Positions 23,763 to 33,784 of a DNA stretch of 64,000 nucleotides are shown piece by piece (the stretch's first letter is position 1; each line of letters starts with the position of its first letter). A program made the position numbers and the translations under genes. The stretch covers positions 32,536,573 through 32,600,572 of the forward strand of contig NC_037670.1 of the NCBI RefSeq assembly GCF_003255815.1, in the 5' to 3' direction. The notes beneath the pieces are model-generated. The model was not told the origin of the DNA. It ran no database searches and saw only the letters and a program-made list of their open reading frames with translations. The DNA is from Theropithecus gelada (lineage: Eukaryota; Chordata; Mammalia; Primates; Cercopithecidae).

Positions 23763-24138
23763 GTATTAGTCCATTTTCATACTGCTATAAATAACTGCCC
23801 GAGACTGGGTAATTTAGAAAGGATAGAGGTTTAACTGACTCACAGTTCAGTATGGCTGAGGAGACCTCAGGAAACTTACAATCATGAAGGGGAAGCAAGG
23901 CATCTTCTTCACAAAGCGGCAGGAAGGAGAAGTGCTGAGTGAAAGGGGAAGAGCACCTTATAAAACCATCAAATCTTGTGCTAACTCACTCACTAACACG
24001 GGAACAGCATGGGGGAACTGCCCCCATGATTCAGTTACCTCCACCTGGTAATTCCCTTGACACGCGGGTATTATGGGAATTATTGCAATTACAATTCAGA
24101 ATGAGAATTGGCCAGGGACACAAAGCCTAATCATATCA
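23763..24138 (-). mobile_element. MaLR (THE1/MST-type) solo LTR
   Basis: Begins 'TGTATTAGTCCATTTTCATA' and ends 'CACAAAGCCTAATCATATCA', the two ends of a MaLR LTR in reverse. No internal sequence follows, so it is a solo LTR left by recombination. Confidence 0.87.
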
Positions 24139-24620
24139 GTTATTGAAAAGAGAATTAAAAGTGAGGTAGCTGACAAGCTGATTGCACGCCTCTTTAGATA
24201 ATCCTGATGTAAAATAAGAAGAGCTATATAATCATAGAGAAAATGGCACTATTTAAAATTTTTGGATTGAAGAAGATTGAGCATGGTTATAAGGCTGAGA
24301 ATAAAAGAACCATTAGAATGAAAGAGAATGAAGCAATTGGAAAGAGAAAAATAATTGAGGAAGGCCCCAAAGGCAATTTTGCTTGGGGTATGGATTGAGG
24401 ACAGATATTGAGCATCACTTCAAGCACTGAAATTTGTAAGAGATTTTGATTTTTAAAGTGAACATATTGATATAGTCAAAGTAAGGGAAATTAAGCACTT
24501 CAAATGAGATGTATTCAAGAATATGTACAAATATGAGATACATGCTAGAGGGCTATGTTTATGGAAATACAAAGTGAAGAGAATATACAATTTCTCTTAA
24601 GGTTCATGCATTTGCATCAT
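24139..24620. other. Unassigned intergenic sequence
   Basis: No gene or named repeat seen. Confidence 0.4.
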
Positions 24621-24697
24621 GTAAAGTGCAAAAGTAATTGCAGTTTCTGCAATTACTTTTAATGTCAAAAATCACAATTACTTTTGCACCAGCCTAA
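24621..24697. mobile_element. MADE1 mariner MITE (mir-548-like hairpin)
   Basis: A near-complete MADE1 palindrome: GTGCAAAAGTAATTG (24626-24640) pairs perfectly with CAATTACTTTTGCAC (24675-24689). MADE1 copies gave rise to the primate mir-548 microRNA family. Whether this copy is transcribed or processed is unknown. Confidence 0.9.
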
Positions 24698-25043
24698 TGG
24701 AAGAAAGAACTGGACTCAGAGCCAGAGACATGTATTCCAATCCCAAGCTCACAGCTTTTTGACTACATGACATCGTATCCTCAGTTGACAAATTATTATT
24801 CTATGATTATAGCTCCTTCAATGGTATGAAGCATTAGTATGAAATCCACGAAAGCACTTTCAGATCCAAACAGCTTTATAAAAAGGTGACATGAAGTGAT
24901 GCAAACTATTTTGGCAGAATTTCCTAATTCAGTAAATATATAACCATAATATTTGACCTTTCTCAAAATTTATTTAAATGTGTTTAAATTCTTAGAGAGA
25001 TGTTTTCTAATTTACTTAATAAAGAAGTGGCTCTTTATATTTA
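24698..25043. other. Unassigned intergenic sequence
   Basis: No gene or named repeat seen. Confidence 0.4.
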
Positions 25044-25052
25044 AAACTATTG

Positions 25053-25351
25053 TATAAAGCTGGGCGCAGTGGCTCATGCCTGTAATCCTAGAACTTCGGG
25101 AGGCTGAGGTGGGGAGCCCAGGCGTTTGAGCTCAAGCATGGGCAACATAGAAAGGCCACATCTCTATTAAAAATTAAAAAAACAAAAAGCTAGGCCTGGT
25201 GGTGCATGCCTGTAGTACCAGTCACTTGGGAGGCTGAGGTGGGAGGATCACTTGAGCTCGGGAACTCCAGGCTGCGGTTAGCCAAGATCACACCACTGGA
25301 CTCCAGCCTGGGCCATGGGAGTGAGACCCTGTTTCAAAGATAGATAGATAC

Positions 25352-25399
<48 letters not shown>

Positions 25400-25410
25400 A
25401 TAAATAAATG
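25053..25410 (+). mobile_element. AluJ-like SINE with GATA tail
   Basis: Alu body 25059-25337 ('GCTGGGCGCAGTGGCTCATGCC' start), with a poly(A) tail that evolved into (GATA)n at 25338-25399. Flanked by AAACTATTG at 25044-25052 and 25411-25419. Confidence 0.92.
25338..25399. repeat. (GATA)n microsatellite
   Basis: About 15 units derived from the Alu tail. Likely length-polymorphic. Confidence 0.95.
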
Positions 25411-25419
25411 AAACTATTG

Positions 25420-26389
25420 CATTGCCTTAAGTTACATATATGACAGATTTTAATTTTTGAAAAAATTAGTGATATCTACTTTTAGAATAGTATTCCAAGT
25501 TCCAAAAGTAACCTATGTAAATATTTAATTTTTAAAAATTACAGTTATTTTTATCTTTTAAAAAAATTACGTAGAATTTGAGAAATTATAAAATAGCTGA
25601 GATTAATAGTGGCTATAGTAGACTCCTGGACATCCCCTAAATAACACTGATATGCCTACAGGAATAGAGGAAAACTAATTAAAAGACTTTGATACCACAG
25701 TGATTCAGGAAAATTGGTATATAGCTGGTTGTGATGGAGAATTTGAGCTAAGAGAAATGCTTGGGTAGTGTGTATGGTTTTTTGCATCAGTAATATAATG
25801 GAAAGAAGCCATAATTAAAATATTACTGCAATGTAAAATTGTACCCAGACTTCTGGTTAAGCTAACTGATCACCTTTACCAATTATAGTTTATTTGATCC
25901 TGCTGCCTTGTGTAATGAGAAGAGAACAAGTGCACATTCACATACAAGGACTATAAAGATTGTTCGGGAAGTGCCCCTACACACTAAAACCTTAATTTCC
26001 ATCCCCCATTCATCTTCTAAGTGGCAGTCTATCTTAATAGGCCTTGGCTTACTGGTTATGATTAACTTGGGGATATATTCATTTATAAAAGATAGATTTA
26101 ATATTCATTTCACTTTTAATTAGAGGTAACTTTAAAAGCAGAAACATTATTTTCACATGCATACATTTATCTTGAGTGAAAGTAAAATAGAAGTCAATTA
26201 TTTGATATAAATAATCAATGAGCACCATGATGTGCCAGGAATTAGGTCAAAGAAGACTAAGCACCATCACTGACCCCACAAAACTTCTGTGTATTGTGTT
26301 CTTCTCACATATGTAATTTCCCTGCAAGCTGAACTACTACTCACCCTGCATGAGCCATTTCAAAATACATCCCTTGCAATTCCTCCACA
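25420..26389. other. Unassigned intergenic sequence
   Basis: No gene is seen. 26205-26285 ('ATGAGCACCATGATGTGCCAGGAATTAGG' region) looks like an ancient mammalian repeat, but I cannot name it. Confidence 0.4.
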
Positions 26390-26428
26390 GTGTGTGTGTG
26401 TGTGCGCGTGCGTGTGTGTGTGTGTGTC
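26390..26428. repeat. (TG)n/(CG) alternating purine-pyrimidine tract
   Basis: TGTGTG with an embedded GCGCGTGCG. The strict alternation is favourable to Z-DNA. Confidence 0.9.
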
Positions 26429-28138
26429 AACTAGATTATCAAATACTGAGATCTTTGTTCCTGAAGAGCTAAAGTCTAGTTGAGATGAACACCTGTCTGA
26501 TAGGAGGAGTTTGATTTTGGCATTGAAGGATGAGAAGTGTCAACCTAAAAAGAAACTCACACATGCTTTTCAGAACAAATGAGTTTTAATTGGAAAGAGC
26601 AGAGGAGTACAATCTGGGAACATGCATGCTATGCTGGATGATGGATCATAGGCACATCCAAGGGGTCAGGGCACAGGAGAAGTTGTTAAATACAAAGAGA
26701 GGTCCAGCTAAGCTGCTTTGAGACAAGATTCACTGGTCAAAAGCTCATTGCAGGAATTGACATTTGTTTATTGGTAAAGACAGCTGTTGCTAGGTAGCTG
26801 TCCTGGAAGCTATTTATCTGGAATACTGCAATTTGAAGAAGTTCTTGTGATAAGCCTTGTTACAGGCATGTGTGCATGAGGATTTTTTTGTGGTCTCTCT
26901 TGACCCCATTTTGTTAGAGTTTGACATAAATGACTCCATTTTGGTATCTCTTTCACAAACGGATTTGGTGTAATGTGAGCAATACACTTGGTAGAAATTT
27001 GTTAGCAAAACAATGGACAAAATATTCCCTTGTTGCCAGATAAGCAAATACTACAGGAGATTACAAAAAACAATCATCTATGAAACAGTTTGAAAAGATC
27101 AAATTACATAAATAGCTTTTTGCTTTCCAGTTTCTAAAAGATGCTTGAAGGCAGAAGTTGGATATGATAATAAGTGGGGAAAAAAGACATTTCTAATTCC
27201 AAGATTTTTCTTTATACCATTGATGTTTTATAGTGGTAAAGATAATTTTAACTACTTAATATAATGGTAAATTTTATGCTGCTTTGTCTTCCTAAAAGGA
27301 TGAACAGGAGAAGCTGAGCAACGAGTGAAATGAATCACTCTCAAAGGTGTCATATTTCTCACTCCCAACTGAGTTGGCAAAAGGTCGGCACCCTATTAAA
27401 ATTCAAGTTTCTGCAAATGTATTTTATTGGTAGTCAACTCACTAAAGGCATATCAGTTTTTAACAACTAGTCCCAGTGAAAGTCTGTGTTTGCCAAAGAA
27501 TTTTCTGCCTCACACTAAAAAAGAATCTAATAACTCCATGGTGGATAAAACACGAGTTGCTTAAAGAGGATAAGCTGAGTGAGAGGGCAAATAGAAGATA
27601 ATTTGTAACAAAACATCTCTATAGTAACTCTGAATACTAAAAAAATAACCAAAATCAATTAAGCTGTCCCCTCAGCTGGCTATATTTGGGGAATTCATAA
27701 AAGGGGTAAGAATACTCAAGTAGATATATCAGATGAAATGCAAATATTAACACCTTGAAAGTTTTTTGTTTTTTCACCTGCATACTCAATTGTCCATGTG
27801 ATTTGGGGAGCAGAAATTACAAGCTTCACAAATTGTCTATATAGCATGGTTCTGCTGACCTTAAAGACAGATACACCTGGGATGGCATGGGGTCCATGAT
27901 TTGTTTATTACCTGAATGTTACCTAACTTCTCGAAACCTCCATGGCCTCACTTCTAAATTGTTTATGACCATTTGTATCTCATAAGATGTTGGCAAAGAT
28001 TAAATCACAGGACACTCTTAAATGTTGTGCATGTAGTTAATGCTTAATAAAGCATATGTAAATAATGGGAGTGGGTGGGTGCTGATGACTGTTAGGAGTA
28101 CCAGTAAGAATTTGCAGGCTGAAGCTCAGAATGCCCAC
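26429..28138. other. Upstream flank of KRTAP23-1 locus, no gene seen
   Basis: The segment 26560-27060 has an LTR-like look (repeated 'GACTCCATTTTGG' / 'GACCCCATTTTG' words), but I cannot assign a family. The rest appears single-copy. Confidence 0.35.
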
Positions 28139-28207
28139 AGTCAAGCTCAATAAAAGGGTGAGGAGGCACTATGTGTATCATGACCACCCCTTTTATTGAG
28201 CTTGACT
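28139..28207. repeat. Perfect 20-bp inverted repeat, 29-base spacer
   Basis: Left arm 28139-28158 (AGTCAAGCTCAATAAAAGGG) is exactly complementary to right arm 28188-28207. Past the arms, pairing continues a few bases with one bulge. It lies 335-400 bases before the KRTAP23-1 start codon. Origin unknown. Confidence 0.9.
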
Positions 28208-28220
28208 CTTATTTCGGCAG

Positions 28221-28297
28221 AGAGAGAGACACAGACAGACAAAGAGATGGGGGGCGGGGTGGGGGAGAGAGAGGGACAGAGAGAAACAGAGAGAGAA
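28221..28297 (+). repeat. GA-rich tract with G-run cluster
   Basis: AG-repeats surround a cluster of three G-runs of 4-6 G (28249-28265) separated by single C and T. A possible G-quadruplex former close to the inverted repeat. Confidence 0.85.
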
Positions 28298-28442
28298 GCC
28301 AATGGGCTTCTATAAACCGGAATTAATACACTGTTGTTAACGACAAATGATTTTGTTGAGTTATATTTATAACCTAGGTTACTTAGTCATTTGATGGAAA
28401 CACATTCACAAGAATGGGGGGAGGTGTCCCAGATACTGCATC

Positions 28443-28450
28443 ACACCCAG
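28443..28450 (+). promoter_or_regulatory. Relic KRTAP promoter box without TATA
   Basis: ACACCCAG matches the first 8 bases of the 10-mer seen upstream of TATA in KRTAP13-2 and KRTAP27-1. Where TATATAG stands in KRTAP13-2, this locus has GGGTACAAAC (28459-28468). The promoter is therefore homologous but TATA-less. Confidence 0.45.
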
Positions 28451-28541
28451 CAGCTTGAGGGTACAAACATCACTGGGCACAGGCAGGGACATGAGGGCAT
28501 CTTCTCAGTGCAACTCAGCTGAACTCACATCTCCTGTCAAT

Positions 28542-28844
28542 ATGTCCTACAACTACTGCTCTGGAAACTTCTCCTCCAGCTCCTGTGGGGGCTACCTGCG
28601 CTACCCAGGCTACTCCTGTGGCTATTCATACCACAGCAACCTGGTCTGCAGCACTGACCTCTGCTCTCCCAGCACCTGCCAGCTGGGTTCCTCTCTGTCT
28701 ATAAGAGTTTTCAGGAGACCTGCTCGGACACCCCTAGCTGCCACATGTCCTGTGTGGAGTCCAGCCCCTGCCAGACCTCCTGCTACAGCCCCAGAATCTC
28801 CTTACTCTGCGGTCCCTGCCAGTCGACTTACTCTGGATCGCTAG
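28542..28844 (+). CDS. KRTAP23-1: KRTAP23-1-position KAP13-type protein, frameshifted
   Basis: The start MSYNYCSGNFSSSSCGGYLR is chosen because the bases before it ('GAACTCACATCTCCTGTCAATATG') match the leader of KRTAP13-2. An in-frame ATG at 28455 is upstream of the homologous leader and unlikely. Residues 1-52 are an ordinary KAP13 N-terminus (GYxCGYSY, STDLCSPSTCQLGSSL). Relative to KRTAP13-2 there is then a net 2-base insertion around 28697-28703, after which the frame gives 48 unrelated Pro/Ala/Arg-rich residues to a stop at 28844 (100 residues in all). Human KRTAP23-1 is likewise a short KAP13-like protein with an out-of-frame tail (65 residues, from memory), but its frame departs at an earlier point. 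Spacing to KRTAP27-1 (about 11.2 kb) agrees with the human locus as I remember it. It may be a short functional protein or a pseudogene. Confidence 0.65.
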   Translation: MSYNYCSGNFSSSSCGGYLRYPGYSCGYSYHSNLVCSTDLCSPSTCQLGSSLSIRVFRRPARTPLAATCPVWSPAPARPPATAPESPYSAVPASRLTLDR

Positions 28845-29071
28845 GCTTTGGATCCAGCAGCAGCCGCTCCCTGGGCTATGGATCGAGGAGCTGCTACTCA
28901 GTGGGCTGTGGGTCCAGTGACTTCAGATCCCCGGGTTATAGAGGCTATGGCTTCCCTTCCCTGGGCTACAGATCTGGATTCTGCCACCCAACATATGTTC
29001 TCTCTAGGACGTTCCAATCTTCTGATTACAGACCAACTTGTGGATTTGGCTTCTACCGATCAACTTGCTAA
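28700..29071 (+). pseudogene. Residual KAP13 frame downstream of the frameshift
   Basis: In the frame that KRTAP13-2 uses, the sequence is open from 28700 (Y-K-S-F-Q-E-T-C) to a stop at 29069-29071, 123 codons, including 'ESSPCQTSCYSPR', 'RSLGYGSRSCYSVGCGSS' and a terminal 'FYRSTC'. It is still KAP-like, with most cysteines and no internal stop. This suggests that the 2-base change is recent, or that the frame is read some other way. The only internal ATG (28745) has no promoter of its own. Confidence 0.75.
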
Positions 29072-29295
29072 GGGCTCCAAATCTCCATGTTACAATTGTT
29101 TCTCTCAAAGTCCATCTCAGCTATTATCTAGATAGAATCTATATTCTACTAACCAGAAGAGATAATTTTTTAAAACCTATTAATATTAAAATAACTTTTC
29201 TCATAGAATACTCATCTCTTTTTCTTCTGTTTTCTTGTATTTTCCCCTTCCTTTTCTAGTTAAAAATGCATCAAGAGTTGATTTCTTTTTCTTCA

Positions 29296-29301
29296 AATAA
29301 A
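29296..29301 (+). promoter_or_regulatory. PolyA signal of the KRTAP23-1 locus
   Basis: AATAAA lies 225 bases after the residual KAP13 stop, similar to the 268-base distance in KRTAP13-2. Confidence 0.55.
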
Positions 29302-29319
29302 CTCATTTAATCTGGTATC

Positions 29320-30080
29320 AGATCATAAATCTTGTTGTTAGTTTTCTTTATGTCTGTTGGGAATTTGAAATCCCCACTTTTTGTCTAAAAATAAAATATT
29401 CACTTTGAAGGAAAGGAGTAGGTTCCCTAATAGGCAGAGTTTTCTAACAACAGAGAGCTAGTTCCTGGGAATTTCTGCTAAGTAGACTCAGAGATTGGAC
29501 AGGAGATTATCTCTGCTTTTCTATTCGTGGCCATTTAAGCCTAATCAGGACACTTCACTTTGGTTAAACTACTAATGGGTCTAGTCTAGGAAGGAAAGAG
29601 CCAGAGACAGCAGTGCTGTTTTAGCAAGTAAAAGCCTGGCTGTTTTTATGAGAAAATTATCAAAATCCTACCTGTGTAATCTTCCTTCCTAGACATATAT
29701 AAGCCATAATAAAATTCTGAGGTCAGGATTTTAACTGACTTCAGTAGCTAGTGTCATGTGAAACAAACGGTTTAGGTATGGATGAAATTAAACATGTATG
29801 CATTCCACTATAATAATAAGAATATAATATCTAAGAGTTTTTCTTTTTCTTTTTAATGTTGGTGCTTCACTCCCTCCTCCTTTTATTTGGTGACTATAAA
29901 GCCATCTGATGTTATAGTAGAAGTCACCTGAAAACTGTCTGAGACCTGGCAGTACCATGCATAGGTGACACGGACTGAGAAGTAAGACTTTACCTGTTGA
30001 TATCCTGGGCTTGTATCTGGATGTAAAACCAGATAGTCCATTATATTCTTACATTAAGTGGAACACAATCATCTACATTT
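29320..30080. other. Unassigned intergenic sequence
   Basis: No gene or named repeat seen. Confidence 0.4.
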
Positions 30081-30915
30081 TCAAATATCTGAGTGGATGT
30101 GGGTAGCTCATCGTTCGCTGCTCTCACAGCTGTTTTCCTTCTCGCTTTTCCTTCTATGGAAATTGAATTTTGTTTGTGCCTCCCTCCTCGTCCACATATA
30201 GTCCTGCAAATGAATGTGGTTATGCCTTAGGCTTTAGGATTGAGTTTGGCCACTCTAGAGCACCCCAGTACCTACTGAAAGTGATTGGTTCAGGAATGAG
30301 CATGTGATCTGATGTAAGCCAATGAGAAACAAGGAGCCATGCGGAACCATGCTTCTGGTAAAGTTCTTTCTCTGGGGTTTCTTAAAGGGACTCTCTCTAC
30401 CTCCGGAATTTGTTGTATGTGGAATGCTGCATCCGTTTTGCATATGGCCTGATTTTTTTTTTTTCTTGAGACAGGGTCTCCCTCTGTTGCCCAGGCTGGA
30501 GTGCAGCGGCACAATCTCAGCTCACTATAACCTCTGCCTCCTGGGTCCAAGTGATTCTCTCCTGCCTCAGCCTCCTGAGTAGCTGGGATTACAGGTGCAT
30601 GCCACCATGCCCGGCTAGTTTTTGTATTTTTTGTGGAGATGGGGTTTTGCCATGTTGGCCAGGCTATTGATGAACTCCTGACCTCAAGTGATGTGCCTGC
30701 CTCAGCCTCCCAAAGTGCTGAGATTACAGGCGTGAGCCACCATGCCCGACCTAACCTGAAAATTAAGTCATCAAATGAAAGAGGACAGAACCAAGAGAAA
30801 TTCAGGAGAACAGAGCCTGGACCATCTCACTTCTGGACACTGGTTTATGTAAGCCAGTAAAATTTCTTATTGGTTAAGCCATTTTGAATTACAATTTCTG
30901 TTACTTGTAGCTAAC
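30081..30915. repeat. Probable old interspersed repeat split by an Alu
   Basis: Flanks of the Alu at 30453-30750 ('GTGATTGGTTCAGGAATGAGCATGTG', 'TAAGCCATTTTGAATTACAATTTCTGTTACTTG') resemble one familiar ancient human repeat, but I cannot name the family with confidence. Confidence 0.4.
30453..30750 (-). mobile_element. Alu SINE, reverse
   Basis: Short poly(T), then 'GAGACAGGGTCTCCCTCTGTTG', ending 'GAGCCACCATGCCCGACC'. Confidence 0.94.
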
Positions 30916-31226
30916 ATGTTTTTAAATGAGACACTCATTTAAAATCTTCAACAATCCTCCTTCCCAATGAAGTCCCCTTAATATAATTGTAAAGGCCATT
31001 TGCAACCCATCTCTGCCTTCCTTCCAGCCCCATTCTCACCACTCCTTTACCTACCTACACTTCACCAACGTACACTCCATCAATGCTACCCACTCCCATT
31101 TCCATGAACACATGGTGTAGGACTGAGATCATATACAGCCTAGGATCTATTACAGGAATATAGCTCTCCTCCCTTCAAAGTTCACAGAAATATCTTTTTT
31201 CTCACCTTGTTTGGTTGGTTGGTTGC
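30916..31226. other. Unassigned intergenic sequence
   Basis: No gene or named repeat seen. Confidence 0.4.
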
Positions 31227-31242
31227 TTTTTTTTTTTTTGTA

Positions 31243-31536
31243 GAGACAGGGTCTCACTATGTTGTCCAGGCTGGAGTGCAGTGGCTATTCACAGGCATGA
31301 TCCTACTACAGATCAGCAGTGAGTTTTCCCTTCTCCATTTCCAGTCTGGGCTAGTTTACCCCTCCTTAGGCAATGTAGGGGTCCCCTGCTCCCAAGAGGT
31401 CATCATATTGATGCAGATTTACTGTGGACATCCAATCAGCAGAGCACACTACAACCCAGAACTCCTGGGCTCAAGCAATCCTCCCTCTTCAGCCTCCTGA
31501 GTAGCTGAGACTACAAGCACATGCCACCATGCCAGG
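31243..31536 (-). pseudogene. 7SL (SRP) RNA retropseudogene
   Basis: The reverse complement follows nearly the whole 7SL RNA: Alu-domain ends at both sides, and in the middle the 7SL-specific S domain ('CAATATGATGACCTCTTGGGAG', 'CTAAGGAGGGGTAAACTAGCCC' read on the minus strand). An ordinary Alu lacks this S domain. A T-run at 31227-31240 is the retrotransposition A-tail. Many substitutions (about 15% by eye) and no expected function. Confidence 0.9.
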
Positions 31537-31600
31537 ATTACCCCTTTTAAATAAACTCTATAGTCAGTAAAGTTGATTATTTCCTAAACAATACTAGCAT

Positions 31601-31633
<33 letters not shown>

Positions 31634-31634
31634 A
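31601..31634. repeat. (TA)n(TG)n microsatellite
   Basis: TATATATATA followed by TGTGTGTG. Confidence 0.93.
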
Positions 31635-31760
31635 CCAATTTTTAATATTTAAAAGTATTATTTTTATTCAGTACTATTTTTTACTTGTTTGTTTACCCTC
31701 ATTGTACCCTCCATGAACAAAACAGAATCTTGTCTAACAGAATCTTGCCAGCAGTTAATA

Positions 31761-33781
31761 CAGACACACCTCAGAGATATTGCAGGTTCCAGACCACTGA
31801 AAAGACTTAAAAGTCAAAATTATTTCTTGATCTGTGGGCTGCAGAATAGCTGTTCTGTTAGCAGGCATGAAAACAACATTAATCTTCTTGTACATTTCTA
31901 TCAAAGCTCTTGGGTGACTAGGTGCATAGTCAATGAGCAGTAATATTTTGAAATGAATCTTCCCTTAGCAGTAGGTCTCAACCATGGGCTTCAAATATTC
32001 AGTAAACCATGCTATAAACAGATGTGCTGTCATCCAGGCTTTGTTGTTCCATTTACAGAGCACAGGTGGGTCAGATTTAGCATAATACTTAAGGGCCTTG
32101 TGATTTTCAGAACTGTAAATGAGCATTGGTTTGCACTTGTCACCAGCTGCATTAGCCCCTAAAAAAGAGTCAGCCTGTCCTTTGAAACTTTGGAGCCAGG
32201 CATTGACTTCTCTCTAGCTCTGAACGTCCTAGATGATGTTATCTTCTAATAGAATGCTATTTCATCTAAATTGAAAATCTGCTGTTTTGTGTAGCCACCT
32301 TCTTCAATGATCTTGGCTAGATCTTCTGGATAACTTGCAGCAGTTTCTCCATCAGCACTTACTGATTTACCTTGCACTTTTATGTTATAGAGATGATTTC
32401 CTTCCTTAAACCTCATGAATCAGCCTCTGCTAGCTTCTGACTTTTCTTCTAAAGCTTCCTTACCTCTCTCAGTATTCATTGAATTGAATAGAGTTAGCAC
32501 CTCACCCTGGATTAGGTTTTGGCTTAAGGTAATGTGGCTGGTTTGATCTTCTATCTAGACCGCTGAAATTTTTCCATATCAGCAAGGAGCTTGTTTTGCT
32601 TTCTTATCATTTGTGTGTTCATATAGAGTATCATTCTTCTCATTAGTATAGGTTAGCACTTTTAATTTCCTTTAAGGACTTTTCCTTTGCATTCACAAGT
32701 TAGCTATTTGGTGCAAGAGGCCTAGCTATGGCTCCACCCTCCAGGCCTGTGCCCACGGACCTAGGTGAGGACAGACATTTCTGATTTTTGTGCCCAAATG
32801 TTGCATTACCCAAGACCACCTGGCCTGCCACGCCCCCCATCCTGTGCCTATAAAAAACCCGAAACCCTAGTGGGCATGCACACAAGCAGCTGGACATCAA
32901 GAGGAACACACCAGCAGAAGAAGACACAAGTGGCTGGACGTCAAGAGGAATGCACTGGTGGAAGAGCACACTGACAGACCCTGGCAGACCTGCAGACCAT
33001 CAACTGGTGGAATGATGTGAAGTTTGGCTGGGGCAGTTAGAGGAGAGCCTGGCCACTGAGCGGGCCCAATTCCAGGGTACAACCACCTTCCCACTCCATG
33101 TCCCTTCTGGCTCCCCGATATGCTGAGAGCCACTTCTAGTCAATAAAACTTGCACTCAACTCATTCTCCAAGCCCACATGTGCTCTGATTCTTCTGGTAT
33201 ACCAAGGCAACAAACTCTGGGATACAGAAAGCCCCCTGTCTTTGTGATAAGGCAGAGGGTGTAATTGAGCTGACTAACACAAGCTGCCTATGGACAGCTA
33301 AACTGAAAGAACACCGTAACACAGCCCATGGGGGCTACAGCTGTAAACATTCACTCCTAGACACTGCTGTAGGGTTGGAGCCCCACAACCCGTCCATCTG
33401 CCTGTTCCCCCAGAGGTTTGAGCAGGGGATCACCAAAGAAGCGAGCCACAACCCCATTGCATGCCTTGCAAGGGAGAACAAAAGAACTTTTCCCATTTCA
33501 TTATATGGATGTGGTTTGTGGCACCCCAAAACAATTACAAGAATAACATTAAACATCACTGATCACAGATCACCATAACAGATAAAATAATAATGAAAAA
33601 GTCTGAAATACTGCAAGAGTTACCGAAATGTGGCACAGAGACCTGAAGTGAGCACACACTATTGGAAAAATGATGCCAATAGCTTTGCTTAACTCAGTGT
33701 TGCCACAAACCTTTAATTTGTAAAACATGCAGTATCTGCAAAGTGCAATAAAGAAAAGCACAATAAAATGTGGTATGCCTG
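31761..33781 (-). mobile_element. Tigger1-like DNA transposon
   Basis: Terminal inverted repeats are seen: 'CAGACACACCTCAGAGATATTGC' at the left, and 'AAGTGCAATAAAGAAAAGC...GGTATGCCTG' at the right, with TA duplicated at both ends. The transposase remnant is on the minus strand: around 31820-31960 the minus strand encodes a decayed segment like 'FKILLLIDYAPSHPRAL', matching the pogo/Tigger DDE catalytic region. Stops and frameshifts kill it. An LTR is inserted at about 32728-33497. Confidence 0.88.
32728..33497 (+). mobile_element. ERV1-type LTR nested in the Tigger element
   Basis: Tigger sequence stops near 32727 ('GCAAGAGGCCTAGC') and resumes near 33498 ('TGGTTTGTGGCACCCCAAAAC'). Between them is a GC-richer LTR with a TATA-like CCTATAAAAAACCC at 32848-32861, and a polyadenylation signal AATAAA at 33142-33147 followed by a U5-like region. 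Boundaries are approximate. I do not name the subfamily. Confidence 0.75.
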
Positions 33782-33784
33782 TAC

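Noticed and set aside
25338..25399. Candidate CRISPR-like regular array (GATA)n
   Set aside because: A eukaryotic microsatellite formed in an Alu tail; no spacer structure.
28455..28541. Upstream in-frame ATG at 28455 extending KRTAP23-1 by 29 residues
   Set aside because: It lies at the expected TATA/leader position when aligned with KRTAP13-2. The extension has no KAP character.
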